From positions 1 through 6,404 of the forward strand of contig JAOZLU010000153.1 of NCBI GenBank assembly GCA_029934695.1: a stretch of 6,404 nucleotides of DNA, written 5' to 3'. Made by a program: the position numbers and the translations under genes. This document shows, piece by piece, positions 1 to 6,281 of this stretch; position 1 is the stretch's first letter, and each line of letters begins with the position of its first letter. This stretch comes from Desulfobacterales bacterium (GTDB taxonomy: Bacteria; Desulfobacterota; Desulfobacteria; Desulfobacterales; 4be13). The notes under the pieces are model-generated. The model saw only the letters and a program-made list of their open reading frames with translations. It had not been told where the DNA came from and did no database searches.

Positions 1-329
1 GTGAATTTCCGTATATTTTTCATGGATATCTGGGAAGGAAAATACTTGAAAAAAGAGGACTGCCCCGACATGCGCTTGTATGTGAGCGACATGTGGGTGT
101 CGGCATAACGCTTGAAGATGTCAGGCATCTTTCGTTTCCTGAACAACGGGAAATGGTTCCGGTTTCGACAGAGGAGCAGATTGTCTGCTATGCAGACAAG
201 TTCTTTTCCAAAAACGGCAAGACGGCCGCAAAGGAAAAATCCGTTGAGGAAATTAAATGCGGCCTTGAGCTATACGGCCATGACAAGATTTTGAAATTTC
301 AGTTATGGGCCGATCTGTTTGGGGGATAA
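1..329 (+). CDS. HD-domain (HDIG-like) metal-dependent phosphohydrolase, 5'-truncated by window edge
   Basis: Reading frame 3 is open from the window edge to a TAA at 327-329, giving about 109 C-terminal residues; the start and the first HD metal ligands lie upstream of the window. The visible part begins EFPYIFHGYLGRKILEKRGL and continues with an ERHVGVGIT segment, a PVSTEEQIVCYADKF segment and a short C-terminal tail. The histidines of the HGYLG and ERHVG segments and the aspartate of CYADKF match the second half of small bacterial and archaeal HD phosphohydrolases of the HDIG type, in which that aspartate closes the metal site. The substrate is unknown. The stop codon lies one base before the thiE ATG and the thiE ribosome-binding site sits inside this gene's last codons, so the two are probably cotranscribed and translationally coupled. 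A link to thiamine metabolism, for example as a phosphatase, is only inferred from this linkage. Confidence 0.82.
   Translation, partial: EFPYIFHGYLGRKILEKRGLPRHALVCERHVGVGITLEDVRHLSFPEQREMVPVSTEEQIVCYADKFFSKNGKTAAKEKSVEEIKCGLELYGHDKILKFQLWADLFGG
321..326 (+). promoter_or_regulatory. Shine-Dalgarno sequence deciding the thiE start
   Basis: GGGGGA lies four bases before the ATG at 331 and overlaps the final glycine codons of the upstream HD gene. A TTG at 319 is in frame and would add four residues, but it has no purine-rich stretch at the right distance. The ATG at 331 is therefore preferred. Confidence 0.6.
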
Positions 330-330
330 T

Positions 331-972
331 ATGCCTGATTTAAAAAAAACACTTCGTTTCTACTTTATCACAGATGACCATGCGCCCGCCTGCTCCCCGA
401 CAGAGCAGGTAAAAATCGCCATACACGCGGGGGCCACAATTGTCCAGTATCGCAACAAATCTTTTTCTTCACAGTTTCTTGGCGAAGTGACTGCCATAAG
501 AACGCTGTGCAAAAGCAACGGGGTCCCGCTTATAATAAATGACAATATTCTGCTCGCAAAGCAGGTTATGGCTGACGGGGTTCATCTGGGACAGGAGGAT
601 GAACATCCTGAAATCGCCAGAAATGTTTTAGGCTCCGAAGCAATCATGGGGACATCTGTATCCAGCCTTGATGAACTGGAAAAGACAGATTTGCGACACT
701 GTGATTACATCGGAACAGGCGCGGTCTTTCCGACCTGTACAAAAGAGGGCAAGAATGTATGCGGTCTTTCCGGCCTTGAAACTGTCGCCAAAAATTCTTC
801 TGTTCCTGTGGTTGCCATCGGGGGCATAGACAGTACAAATGCAAAATCCTGTTTCGAGCATGGCGCGGCTGGTATTGCTGTAATCACTTTCATTTCACGG
901 GCTGATGATCTGCTCAGGAATGCGCTGGAACTCGGTTCGGTATGTGGGTGTGACCCGCGGCCTTCTGTGTAA
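331..972 (+). CDS. thiE: Thiamine-phosphate synthase (thiamine-phosphate pyrophosphorylase)
   Basis: The 213-residue product has the usual length for ThiE, a cytosolic TIM-barrel enzyme that joins HMP-pyrophosphate and thiazole phosphate to make thiamine monophosphate. Family motifs appear in order: VQYRNK (38-43, the VQxRxK strand), IINDN (68-72, with the Mg/pyrophosphate-region Asp71), ADGVHLGQED (81-90, with Asp82), GTSVSS (107-112), IGTGAVFPTCTK (127-138, with Lys138), VAIGGI (161-166) and GAAGIAVI (178-185). Two small departures are seen: the usual acidic residue before the motif lysine is Asn42, and the common G-P of the VGxGPxFPT strand is G-A. Neither removes a key charged residue, so it is probably active. 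The start at 331 is chosen because of the GGGGGA upstream. The gene directly follows an HD hydrolase gene, and a TPP riboswitch lies about 100 bases beyond its end, controlling the next gene rather than thiE itself. Confidence 0.93.
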   Translation: MPDLKKTLRFYFITDDHAPACSPTEQVKIAIHAGATIVQYRNKSFSSQFLGEVTAIRTLCKSNGVPLIINDNILLAKQVMADGVHLGQEDEHPEIARNVLGSEAIMGTSVSSLDELEKTDLRHCDYIGTGAVFPTCTKEGKNVCGLSGLETVAKNSSVPVVAIGGIDSTNAKSCFEHGAAGIAVITFISRADDLLRNALELGSVCGCDPRPSV

Positions 973-1038
973 TAAACGCAGATGCCTGTCTGTCGCGTTC
1001 ATCCGCGGTCTGGAGGGTTTTGTCTGTTGGAAAATCCC

Positions 1039-1067
1039 TTGCCATTTTTTTCATAGTCTGTTAGAAC
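1039..1067 (+). promoter_or_regulatory. Possible sigma-70 promoter for the riboswitch transcript
   Basis: TTGCCA at 1039-1044 (one mismatch to TTGACA) is followed after 17 bases by TAGAAC at 1062-1067 (four of six matches to TATAAT). A start site near 1073 would fall exactly at the beginning of the riboswitch P1 stem. The position is good but the -10 box is weak, and readthrough from thiE cannot be excluded. Confidence 0.35.
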
Positions 1068-1071
1068 CAAA

Positions 1072-1164
1072 TTTCCGATTGGGGTGTTCTGCTCTGATAT
1101 GCAGAACTGAGAACAAAACCCATTGAACCTGATACAGTTCGTACTGTCGTAGGGAACTCGGAGA
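1072..1164 (+). promoter_or_regulatory. TPP riboswitch (THI element)
   Basis: All conserved parts of the TPP aptamer are present in order. P1 pairs TTTCCGA (1072-1078) with TCGGAGA (1158-1164), with one G-U pair. P2 pairs GGG (1082-1084) with CCC (1119-1121). P3 is TTCTGC (1087-1092) with GCAGAA (1101-1106), closing an 8-base loop. The pyrimidine-sensing CTGAGA follows at 1107-1112. The TGAACCTGAT block lies at 1124-1133, the P5 hairpin ACAGT/ACTGT at 1134-1147 with loop TCGT, and the pyrophosphate-side CGTAGGGAA at 1148-1156. The element should bind thiamine pyrophosphate and repress the downstream gene when TPP is high. It lies 249 bases before the transporter ATG, so direct masking of the ribosome-binding site is unlikely without long-range folding. 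A transcriptional mechanism fits better. Confidence 0.95.
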
Positions 1165-1193
1165 CACTTTCCTCCTTATGGACTCTTTCTTTC

Positions 1194-1234
1194 AGTGTCT
1201 TTCTGAAGTGACTCCCGTTCTTTAAAGACTTTTT
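1194..1234 (+). terminator. Possible riboswitch-controlled intrinsic terminator with competing antiterminator
   Basis: GTCTTT (1197-1202) can pair with AAAGAC (1224-1229), with GAA/TTC (1205-1207/1218-1220) pairing inside, and five T residues follow at 1230-1234. The same GTCTTT can instead pair, as part of AGTGTCTTT (1194-1202), with GGAGACACT (1160-1168). That segment is also the 3' strand of riboswitch P1. The two pairings are mutually exclusive, as expected for a TPP-driven terminator/antiterminator switch. The terminator stem is short and A/T-rich, so its strength is doubtful and no folding energy was computed. Confidence 0.4.
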
Positions 1235-1273
1235 CATTAACCTGTGGTTTTTAAAAAAATGTTTCCTCCCGCT

Positions 1274-1324
1274 CTGCCGGATTGACAAATCTGGCAGGCG
1301 GTTCGGATTTGTCAATCCGAACCG
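1274..1324 (+). repeat. Twin palindromic hairpins in inverted orientation (REP/BIME-like)
   Basis: The first hairpin has arms 1274-1283 and 1288-1297 (10 pairs including one G-U) with loop GACA. The second has perfect 11-base arms at 1299-1309 and 1314-1324 with loop TGTC. The two are separated by a single base. They are also inverted copies of one core: CGGATTGACAAATC at 1278-1291 is the exact reverse complement of 1306-1319. No T-run follows, so this is not a classical terminator. It may be a repetitive extragenic palindrome pair or an RNA stability or regulatory element in the transporter leader. The structure is seen directly; the function is unknown. Confidence 0.75.
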
Positions 1325-1413
1325 AGCATACTGGGGATGTTACTTAACAATGCAGGAACTGGGAATATTTCTGAAAGCCATACCAAAGCAGACTTTGAAT
1401 AACGGAGTGGAAT

Positions 1414-2622
1414 ATGATTGAAAAATGGGGAAATTACCTGAAGCATACGGGCCCGGCATGGGTCATCAGCGCGGTCGCGTGCGGGCCTGCAACTCTTGCC
1501 AGTGTTTCTGTTGCAGGGGCCAAATATGGTTATCAGATGCTGTGGGTTGTGATACTCAGTGCGGTGTTCGGTGCGACTGCCCAGTATCTTGCCGCGAAAA
1601 TCGGCCTTCTGGAAGGCAGGGGGATCATCGCAACGACAGAAGATCGTCTCGGAAAAGTGTGGGCGTGGATATTAACCGTGGATGCGCTCTTGGCAACCTG
1701 GCTGGCGGCAATCGTGCTGATGAGCGCTCTTTCCGGCGTGACATCGCTTATTACCGGTGTCAATACGCCTTACTGGGGAATTCTGTACGGTATTCTGATC
1801 GGAGGGTTTCTGATCTGGAAGGGATACCGGGGGTTTGAAACCCTTTGCAAACTGCTGATGGCTTTTGTTGTCGCCTGCTTTTTCATCATGCTGTTCATGG
1901 CGGATATTTCGTTCACAGGCATGGCAAAAGGTCTGTTTCCCAACATTCCCGGGGGAATGACATCAGCACTGATGATGGCCGCGATCATGGGCGGCGCGGT
2001 GCATATCACTATTATCGGAATGCATACCTACAACACCAACGCCAAAGGCTGGAAAAGGCAGGACTTGGAACTGGCCCGCTTTGACACTGTTCTTTCCATG
2101 GGATTTGTATTCGGATTTTACAGTGTGATCATTTTTCTGGTTGCCGCTTCTGTGTTGCACCCCAACAATATTGAGGTGGAAAAAGCCACTGATGCTGCCC
2201 TGGCTCTGAATCCGCTTTTAGGCGAAAGTGCCATGAAAATATTCCTGGTGGGTTTATGGGGAGCGGCGTTGTCAACCATATCCCCGACTTTCATGGCCGG
2301 GGCGTATTTCCTGTCTGACAAAATGGGGTGGGCGTTGAATGTAAAAGACAGGCGATTTGCGGCAGTCATTTTGTTCGGCTGTGTTATCAGCATGATCGGC
2401 CCGTTCATCAAAGGGAGCTTCTTTCTCCTCCTTCCACTGATGCTCGCTCTGGGACTGACAGGCACGCCCCTGATTATCGGAATTATCTTTTATCTGCTTA
2501 ACAAACCGGAAATTGCCAAAGAGGATAAAAACTCAGTTGTGCTGAACGTCCTGGGCGTTATCACTTTTCTGATCACTTCTTTTTTAGCCATGCGGTTTGT
2601 TCTTGCCAAACTGGGTGTCTGA
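1414..2622 (+). CDS. Divergent Nramp-family membrane transporter under TPP riboswitch control; candidate thiamine-related transporter
   Basis: The 402-residue product has about 11 hydrophobic helices (roughly 12-36, 40-65, 82-108, 118-136, 142-164, 183-205, 225-248, 271-300, 314-332, 334-361, 374-396) and the overall Nramp (SLC11, APC/LeuT-fold) pattern, including the TM1 stretch GPAWVISAVACGPATLASVS and the AGAKYGYQMLWVVILSA stretch after it. The metal-site residues are not those of true Nramps. Where TM1 should read DPGN this protein has G24-P25-A26-T27, and where TM6 should read MPHxxxxH it has His197-Ile198-Thr199 with His204 retained. I made this alignment by eye. The ATG at 1414 has GGAG six bases upstream. 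The gene follows a TPP riboswitch, so expression should rise when TPP is scarce. Together these argue against ordinary Mn2+/Fe2+ uptake and for import of thiamine, a thiamine precursor or an associated ion. The substrate is an inference. The fold assignment is fairly secure. Confidence 0.85.
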   Translation: MIEKWGNYLKHTGPAWVISAVACGPATLASVSVAGAKYGYQMLWVVILSAVFGATAQYLAAKIGLLEGRGIIATTEDRLGKVWAWILTVDALLATWLAAIVLMSALSGVTSLITGVNTPYWGILYGILIGGFLIWKGYRGFETLCKLLMAFVVACFFIMLFMADISFTGMAKGLFPNIPGGMTSALMMAAIMGGAVHITIIGMHTYNTNAKGWKRQDLELARFDTVLSMGFVFGFYSVIIFLVAASVLHPNNIEVEKATDAALALNPLLGESAMKIFLVGLWGAALSTISPTFMAGAYFLSDKMGWALNVKDRRFAAVILFGCVISMIGPFIKGSFFLLLPLMLALGLTGTPLIIGIIFYLLNKPEIAKEDKNSVVLNVLGVITFLITSFLAMRFVLAKLGV

Positions 2623-2631
2623 GTTCAGGAC

Positions 2632-2659
2632 TGGAAAGTGGAGAGTGAAAAGTGGATGG
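2632..2659 (+). repeat. Degenerate heptanucleotide repeat at the 5' end of the P-loop gene
   Basis: Four consecutive 7-mers read TGGAAAG, TGGAGAG, TGAAAAG and TGGATGG. They lie between the transporter stop (2622) and the P-loop coding region and overlap both of its possible start codons (GTG 2638, ATG 2656). The same motif recurs in inverted orientation just after the gene at 3186-3206. Confidence 0.55.
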
Positions 2660-3183
2660 ATAATATTTTAAAATATCTGAATAAACGGACGTTAATCGTT
2701 GGAGATGTCAATTCAGGAAAGACCTTTTTTACCCTTGAGATATTACAGGCGTTTCTGGAGGCAGGGTATGCGGAAGATATTGCAATTCTTGATCTGGCTC
2801 CGAATCCCATCCGCGGTATCGGAGGGAAAATGCAGATTCCTCCTGACTGTCCTTTGCTTTACCTGACGGCTTCCATTTCCGCTCCCCGCCTGATGGGCAA
2901 AAACGAAGCGCATACATTGGAACTGGCTGAGGAAAACGCACATCAGGCGGAAATGCTGTTCATGAAATTTCAGCAGCAAAAGAGGGAAATCCTCTTTGTC
3001 AACGATGCGACGCTTTACCTTCAGGCGGGCTCCATGGAATGTTTTCTGGACATGCTTGACGCGGCCTCAACCCAGATCATCAATGCCTATTATGGCAACA
3101 TATTTGCCGATTCCGCACTCACACGGCGGGAAAAACAACTGACAGAGAGATTGATGAAAAAAGCTGAATGCTTTATGGTTTAA
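2656..3183 (+). CDS. Small P-loop NTPase of unknown function
   Basis: I do not recognise this protein as a named family. From the ATG at 2656 it has 175 residues. A clear Walker A motif, GDVNSGKT (16-23), lies on the first strand of the fold (RTLIVGDVNSGKTFFT). Two hydrophobic strands end in an acidic residue and could provide Walker B: IAILDLAP (42-49, Asp46) and ILFVND (112-117, Asp117). A glycine-rich PIRGIGGKM segment (51-59) follows the first. There is no signal peptide or membrane segment, so it is probably cytosolic. An upstream GTG at 2638 with AGGA seven bases before it would add MESEKW, encoded inside a heptad repeat; the ATG at 2656 with GGAGAG at 2640-2645 is preferred. It starts 33 bases after the transporter gene on the same strand with no terminator seen between, so it may share the TPP-controlled transcript. 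Its role is unknown. Confidence 0.78.
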   Translation: MDNILKYLNKRTLIVGDVNSGKTFFTLEILQAFLEAGYAEDIAILDLAPNPIRGIGGKMQIPPDCPLLYLTASISAPRLMGKNEAHTLELAEENAHQAEMLFMKFQQQKREILFVNDATLYLQAGSMECFLDMLDAASTQIINAYYGNIFADSALTRREKQLTERLMKKAECFMV

Positions 3184-3185
3184 AA

Positions 3186-3206
3186 ACTTTTTACCTTCCA
3201 CTCTTT
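3186..3206 (-). repeat. Degenerate heptanucleotide repeat in the convergent gap
   Basis: On the plus strand three 7-mers read ACTTTTT, ACCTTCC and ACTCTTT. Their reverse complement resembles the TGGAAAG-type heptads at 2632-2659, so the P-loop gene is flanked by the same repeat in opposite orientations. The array occupies the 22-base gap between the convergent P-loop and cyclase genes and touches the cyclase stop codon (3206-3208). No strong hairpin terminator is evident in the gap. Confidence 0.4.
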
Positions 3207-5455
3207 TATTTCGTTTTCATGGTGAACACGCCGTTCCAATCTTCAGCTGGGGGGGTTTTTCTGAGTTCCTCACATCGGGCCAGCATTGTTTTGGCGGGGC
3301 CGTCATCTGACGTAACATCCAATGCAGCCTTGAAAAAAAGGATGGCACTGCTCCAATCCCGGTTTCTGTACGCACTCAGGCCGTTGGCATAATGCCCCAT
3401 GGTTTCAATCGTCTGTTCATCTGTGTCTTCACGATAGCCCATCGGTTGATAAATCGTAACCGGTTCCTTCTTGCCGACAACATTTATTGAATCAATTTCA
3501 CGCATTACAATTCTTTTTCCTGCTGCATCACGGGTGGTTTCGCCGATTAGTGTGTAAATTCCGTAAATTTTATTCACTCCTTCCAGTCTTGCCGCGGTAT
3601 TCACCGTATCCCCCATCATGGTATAATCCATGCGATTTTTTGATCCCATATTCCCTACCACCGCAGAGCCTGTATAGAGACCGACCCGCATCTTGAGTTC
3701 AGGCTTCCCCTGTTTTTTCCAACCTGCCCTAAGCTGAACCAGTTTTTTCTGCATGTCAGCACACGCCATACATGCGGCTTCAGCCTGATTGTCAAGATCA
3801 TTGGGTGCTCCGAAGAAAGCGATAATGGCATCCCCCTCAAATTTATCCACAGTTCCTTTATAGTTTAAAAGGATATCTGTCATTTCTGTCAGAAATTCAT
3901 TTAACAGTTCCACAAGTTCTTCGGGGAGAAGCTTTTCAGAGATACTTGTAAACCCCTGTACATCTGAAAAAAATGCGGTGATGATCCGTTTTTCGCCTCC
4001 CAATACAAGTTTTTCAGGGGATTTGATAAGATTTTCAACCACCGAAGGCGCAAGATAGGTGGAAAACGCACTTTTAATAAATTTTTTCTGCTTTGATTCC
4101 GTGAAATATTTGTAAACAGTAATAGTGATATACACAAGAATGATGACAGAAAGCGGATAGACAAGGTTAAAGACCAGTCCCTTATGGGAAAAAAAATACT
4201 GGCATAGCGAAATATAGGAAATAAACAGGCATAAGGCAATCACTGCGCCTGAAATCACCCCGGCCCGGGGAAGCACAATCCCAAGTAAAAGCCCGGCCAC
4301 GATAATGCCAATAAAATCAAACACAGCAAGTCCGGCTGGCTGTTGCACAAAGTCCTCTGCCAGGATACTGTCTGCGATATTCGCATGGATTTCAACACCG
4401 GGGAACACGGTTCCGAGTGGCGTAACCCGCATGTCATATATTCCCACAGCAGTTACCCCCACAAACACAATTTTATCCCGCAGATCGTCATCGGGAACAG
4501 TTCCGTTCAGTATGTCTGTAACGGGATAATGGGGAAAGGTCTTTTCTTCCCCCCGATAATTGATCAGAATTTGTCCTTTCTCATCCACAGGGATGGTCAG
4601 ACTTCCGATCTGTACTGCTTCAATGCCGTACTCAGCCATTTTAACCAGAAGGGGCGTATTGCGGTAGGCACTTACCGCCATAAGGGACAAAGGCGCATAC
4701 AGGTCCTCTCCGAACTTGATAACCCCGGGCATCCATCGCACCACTCCGTCCCTGTCAGGAAACATATTGAAGAAGCCGGAGTAGTTTGATGCCTCTGAAA
4801 TCAATGTTATGTTGGACTGAGGGGCTGATGCTGTATTGAGAATCACGTCCGGAAGTTCCCCGGGGGGATAACGGACAAGTTTATATTGGGATCCGCGTAT
4901 ATTTTCTTTATGAGTGCGAAGGTGTTCTTTATCAATATGATCCGGCATTTCGGATTCGGTATGAAAAAAATATCCGAGTATGACCTTTGCGCTGGAATTT
5001 TTTATTGCGTCTGCCAGGAGTTTGTCATTGTCTTTCTGTGTTTCAAGGTTTTTCAGATAGTTTTCAAATCCAATATCCCGAAGGTCGCGGTCTCGGAATT
5101 CATTTTTTATATTTTTTATAGTTTGAATGATTTTTTTATGGCTCTCATCCGCTTCAAGAAATCCAATGTCAAACGCGATAATTTTGGCACCTGCGGCGGA
5201 AAGTTTTTTCACAATATCCGCCATTTTTGATCTCGGCCAGACCCATTTTCCCTCTTGGGAAATGCTTTTTTCATCAATCACAGCCAGAACCACATCCTGA
5301 CGGGGAAGAATCTCTCCTCTGGACTTGAATCTCAGGTCAACAGTCTTTAATTCCATAAACTCCAGAAAAGGAACTGAGGACATATACGCAAATATCCCAA
5401 CGGAAATTACAATGAGGGAGATGAGAAGCGGTTTGAGTCGGCTTTCTTTTTTCAT
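3206..5455 (-). CDS. CHASE2-domain class III adenylate cyclase, membrane-bound
   Basis: The 749-residue protein starts with a signal-anchor helix (about 8-26), followed by an extracytoplasmic CHASE2 sensor domain (about 27-370; note VDLRFKSRG and VVLAVIDEKSI early, and the DKIVFVGVTAVGIYDMRVTPL stretch late). Three membrane helices follow (about 377-396, 399-420, 427-448), then a cytosolic class III cyclase catalytic domain (about 488-672). Catalytic residues are complete: metal-binding Asp498 (FFSDVQGF) and Asp542 (FEGDAIIAFFG), adenine-selecting Lys538 and Thr612 (DYTMMGD), and transition-state Asn619 and Arg623 (VNTAAR). The Lys/Thr pair fits a class IIIb adenylate cyclase making cAMP rather than cGMP. 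Residues about 683-735 form a TPR-like helical pair (HYANGLSAYRNRDWSSAILF) often seen at the end of these cyclases. The sensed signal is unknown. The gene lies 30 bases behind murI and is probably cotranscribed with it. The ribosome-binding site before ATG 5455 is weak. Confidence 0.95.
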   Translation of the reverse strand: MKKESRLKPLLISLIVISVGIFAYMSSVPFLEFMELKTVDLRFKSRGEILPRQDVVLAVIDEKSISQEGKWVWPRSKMADIVKKLSAAGAKIIAFDIGFLEADESHKKIIQTIKNIKNEFRDRDLRDIGFENYLKNLETQKDNDKLLADAIKNSSAKVILGYFFHTESEMPDHIDKEHLRTHKENIRGSQYKLVRYPPGELPDVILNTASAPQSNITLISEASNYSGFFNMFPDRDGVVRWMPGVIKFGEDLYAPLSLMAVSAYRNTPLLVKMAEYGIEAVQIGSLTIPVDEKGQILINYRGEEKTFPHYPVTDILNGTVPDDDLRDKIVFVGVTAVGIYDMRVTPLGTVFPGVEIHANIADSILAEDFVQQPAGLAVFDFIGIIVAGLLLGIVLPRAGVISGAVIALCLFISYISLCQYFFSHKGLVFNLVYPLSVIILVYITITVYKYFTESKQKKFIKSAFSTYLAPSVVENLIKSPEKLVLGGEKRIITAFFSDVQGFTSISEKLLPEELVELLNEFLTEMTDILLNYKGTVDKFEGDAIIAFFGAPNDLDNQAEAACMACADMQKKLVQLRAGWKKQGKPELKMRVGLYTGSAVVGNMGSKNRMDYTMMGDTVNTAARLEGVNKIYGIYTLIGETTRDAAGKRIVMREIDSINVVGKKEPVTIYQPMGYREDTDEQTIETMGHYANGLSAYRNRDWSSAILFFKAALDVTSDDGPAKTMLARCEELRKTPPAEDWNGVFTMKTK

Positions 5456-5485
5456 AAAATACCGTAAACGTAAATGTTCGGATGG

Positions 5486-6271
5486 CTAAATCCTGATGAG
5501 CCTGAGTGCAATGTTTCTTTTGAATATTATCCTGGCTGTGTTTTCCAGATGTTCTGTCACATCTGATACAAAAAATTCGGCCTTTCCTTCTTTGCCCAAT
5601 GAATTATCAACTTCAGGATGCTTTTCCAGAAAATCTTTCACTGTTTCTGAGACTGCAAGGGAAGAATCTATGAGATTTACCCGCTTCCCAATTTTTCTTT
5701 GGATGATCTTTTTCAATATCGGATAATGGGTGCAGCCCAGAATAAGCGTGTCAATCTGCCTGACTTTCAAAGGATAAAGATATTTTTTGACGATCATTCT
5801 AGTTTCCGGTTTGTCTGTCCAGCACTCTTCCACCAATGGTACAAGAAGGGGACACGCGGCTGAATAAATCTTTGCGTCGGGATTTATTTCCCGGATTTTT
5901 TTTTCATAGATACCACTGTTTACAGTGGCCCGTGTTCCGATAACCCCGATTCTGAATGTTTTGGAAACATTAAGGGAAAGTGCCACCGCAGGCGTGATCA
6001 CCTCAAATATCGGAATATCAAATCTTTTGGTTATATGTTCATCTGCAAAGCTTGAGGCCGTGTTACATGCCATGACAATAATTTTCGCCCCTTTATCCAG
6101 CAGAAAATGGATATTTCTGAGCGTATAACGGATAACCGCTTCAGGACTCCTGTTCCCGTAAGGTGTCCGGGCAGTGTCGCCAAAGTAAACAATGTCATAC
6201 CCGGGAAGATGATCTGCCAATGCCCGCGCAATCGTAAGTCCGCCTGTTCCTGAATCAAATATTCCAATCAT
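5486..6271 (-). CDS. murI: Glutamate racemase
   Basis: The 261-residue product has the normal MurI length and motifs. It interconverts L- and D-glutamate in the cytosol, supplying D-Glu for the peptidoglycan stem peptide, by a cofactor-independent two-cysteine mechanism. The N-terminus IGIFDSGTGGL carries Asp6 and Ser7. YFGDTARTPYGNRS (29-42) is the conserved substrate loop. MACNTAS (67-73) holds catalytic Cys69, and LGCTHYP (178-184) holds catalytic Cys180 and His182. Start ATG 6271 gives the usual N-terminus a few residues before the first strand. Upstream, however, the sequence is an A/T-rich run and heptad repeats with no visible Shine-Dalgarno. The cyclase gene follows after 30 bases in the same direction. 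No functional connection between the two products is evident. Confidence 0.96.
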   Translation of the reverse strand: MIGIFDSGTGGLTIARALADHLPGYDIVYFGDTARTPYGNRSPEAVIRYTLRNIHFLLDKGAKIIVMACNTASSFADEHITKRFDIPIFEVITPAVALSLNVSKTFRIGVIGTRATVNSGIYEKKIREINPDAKIYSAACPLLVPLVEECWTDKPETRMIVKKYLYPLKVRQIDTLILGCTHYPILKKIIQRKIGKRVNLIDSSLAVSETVKDFLEKHPEVDNSLGKEGKAEFFVSDVTEHLENTARIIFKRNIALRLIRI

Positions 6272-6281
6272 TGCAAAAAAT

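Larger units (their letters stand above)
973..1413 (+). other. Intergenic region and long 5' leader of the transporter gene
   Basis: These 441 bases hold no convincing gene on either strand. The first ~65 bases after thiE show no clear stem plus U-run terminator. A promoter-like pair follows at 1039-1067, then the TPP riboswitch (1072-1164), a possible antiterminator/terminator segment (1160-1234), an A/T-rich stretch around 1235-1260, the paired palindromes (1274-1324), and a short stretch leading to GGAG at 1404-1407, six bases before the transporter ATG. If transcription starts near 1073, the leader would be about 340 nucleotides long. Confidence 0.7.

Noticed and set aside
319..330. TTG start for thiE adding four residues
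   Set aside because: No ribosome-binding site at the right distance, while ATG 331 has GGGGGA directly upstream.
905..1126. 73-codon plus-strand reading frame
   Set aside because: It overlaps the end of thiE in another frame and enters the riboswitch; no domain or ribosome-binding site.
1061..1315. 84-codon minus-strand reading frame
   Set aside because: It runs across the TPP riboswitch and the twin hairpins; its sequence is dictated by those RNA elements and resembles no protein family.
1299..1324. Second hairpin as a rho-independent terminator
   Set aside because: The stem is strong, but the following bases (AGCATACTGGGG) contain no T-run on the plus strand, and the upstream side has no T-run for the minus strand.
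1337..1402. 21-codon reading frame just before the transporter, a possible leader peptide
   Set aside because: The G-run touches the ATG with no proper spacing, composition shows no regulatory codon run, and the riboswitch already explains control.
4343..4789. 148-codon plus-strand reading frame opposite the cyclase
   Set aside because: It is antisense to the well-supported CHASE2 region and has no recognisable motif; a shadow frame.
4886..5230. 114-codon plus-strand reading frame with hydrophobic stretches opposite the cyclase
   Set aside because: Its hydrophobic look comes from the complement of Lys/Glu/Asp-rich codons of the CHASE2 domain; no independent support.
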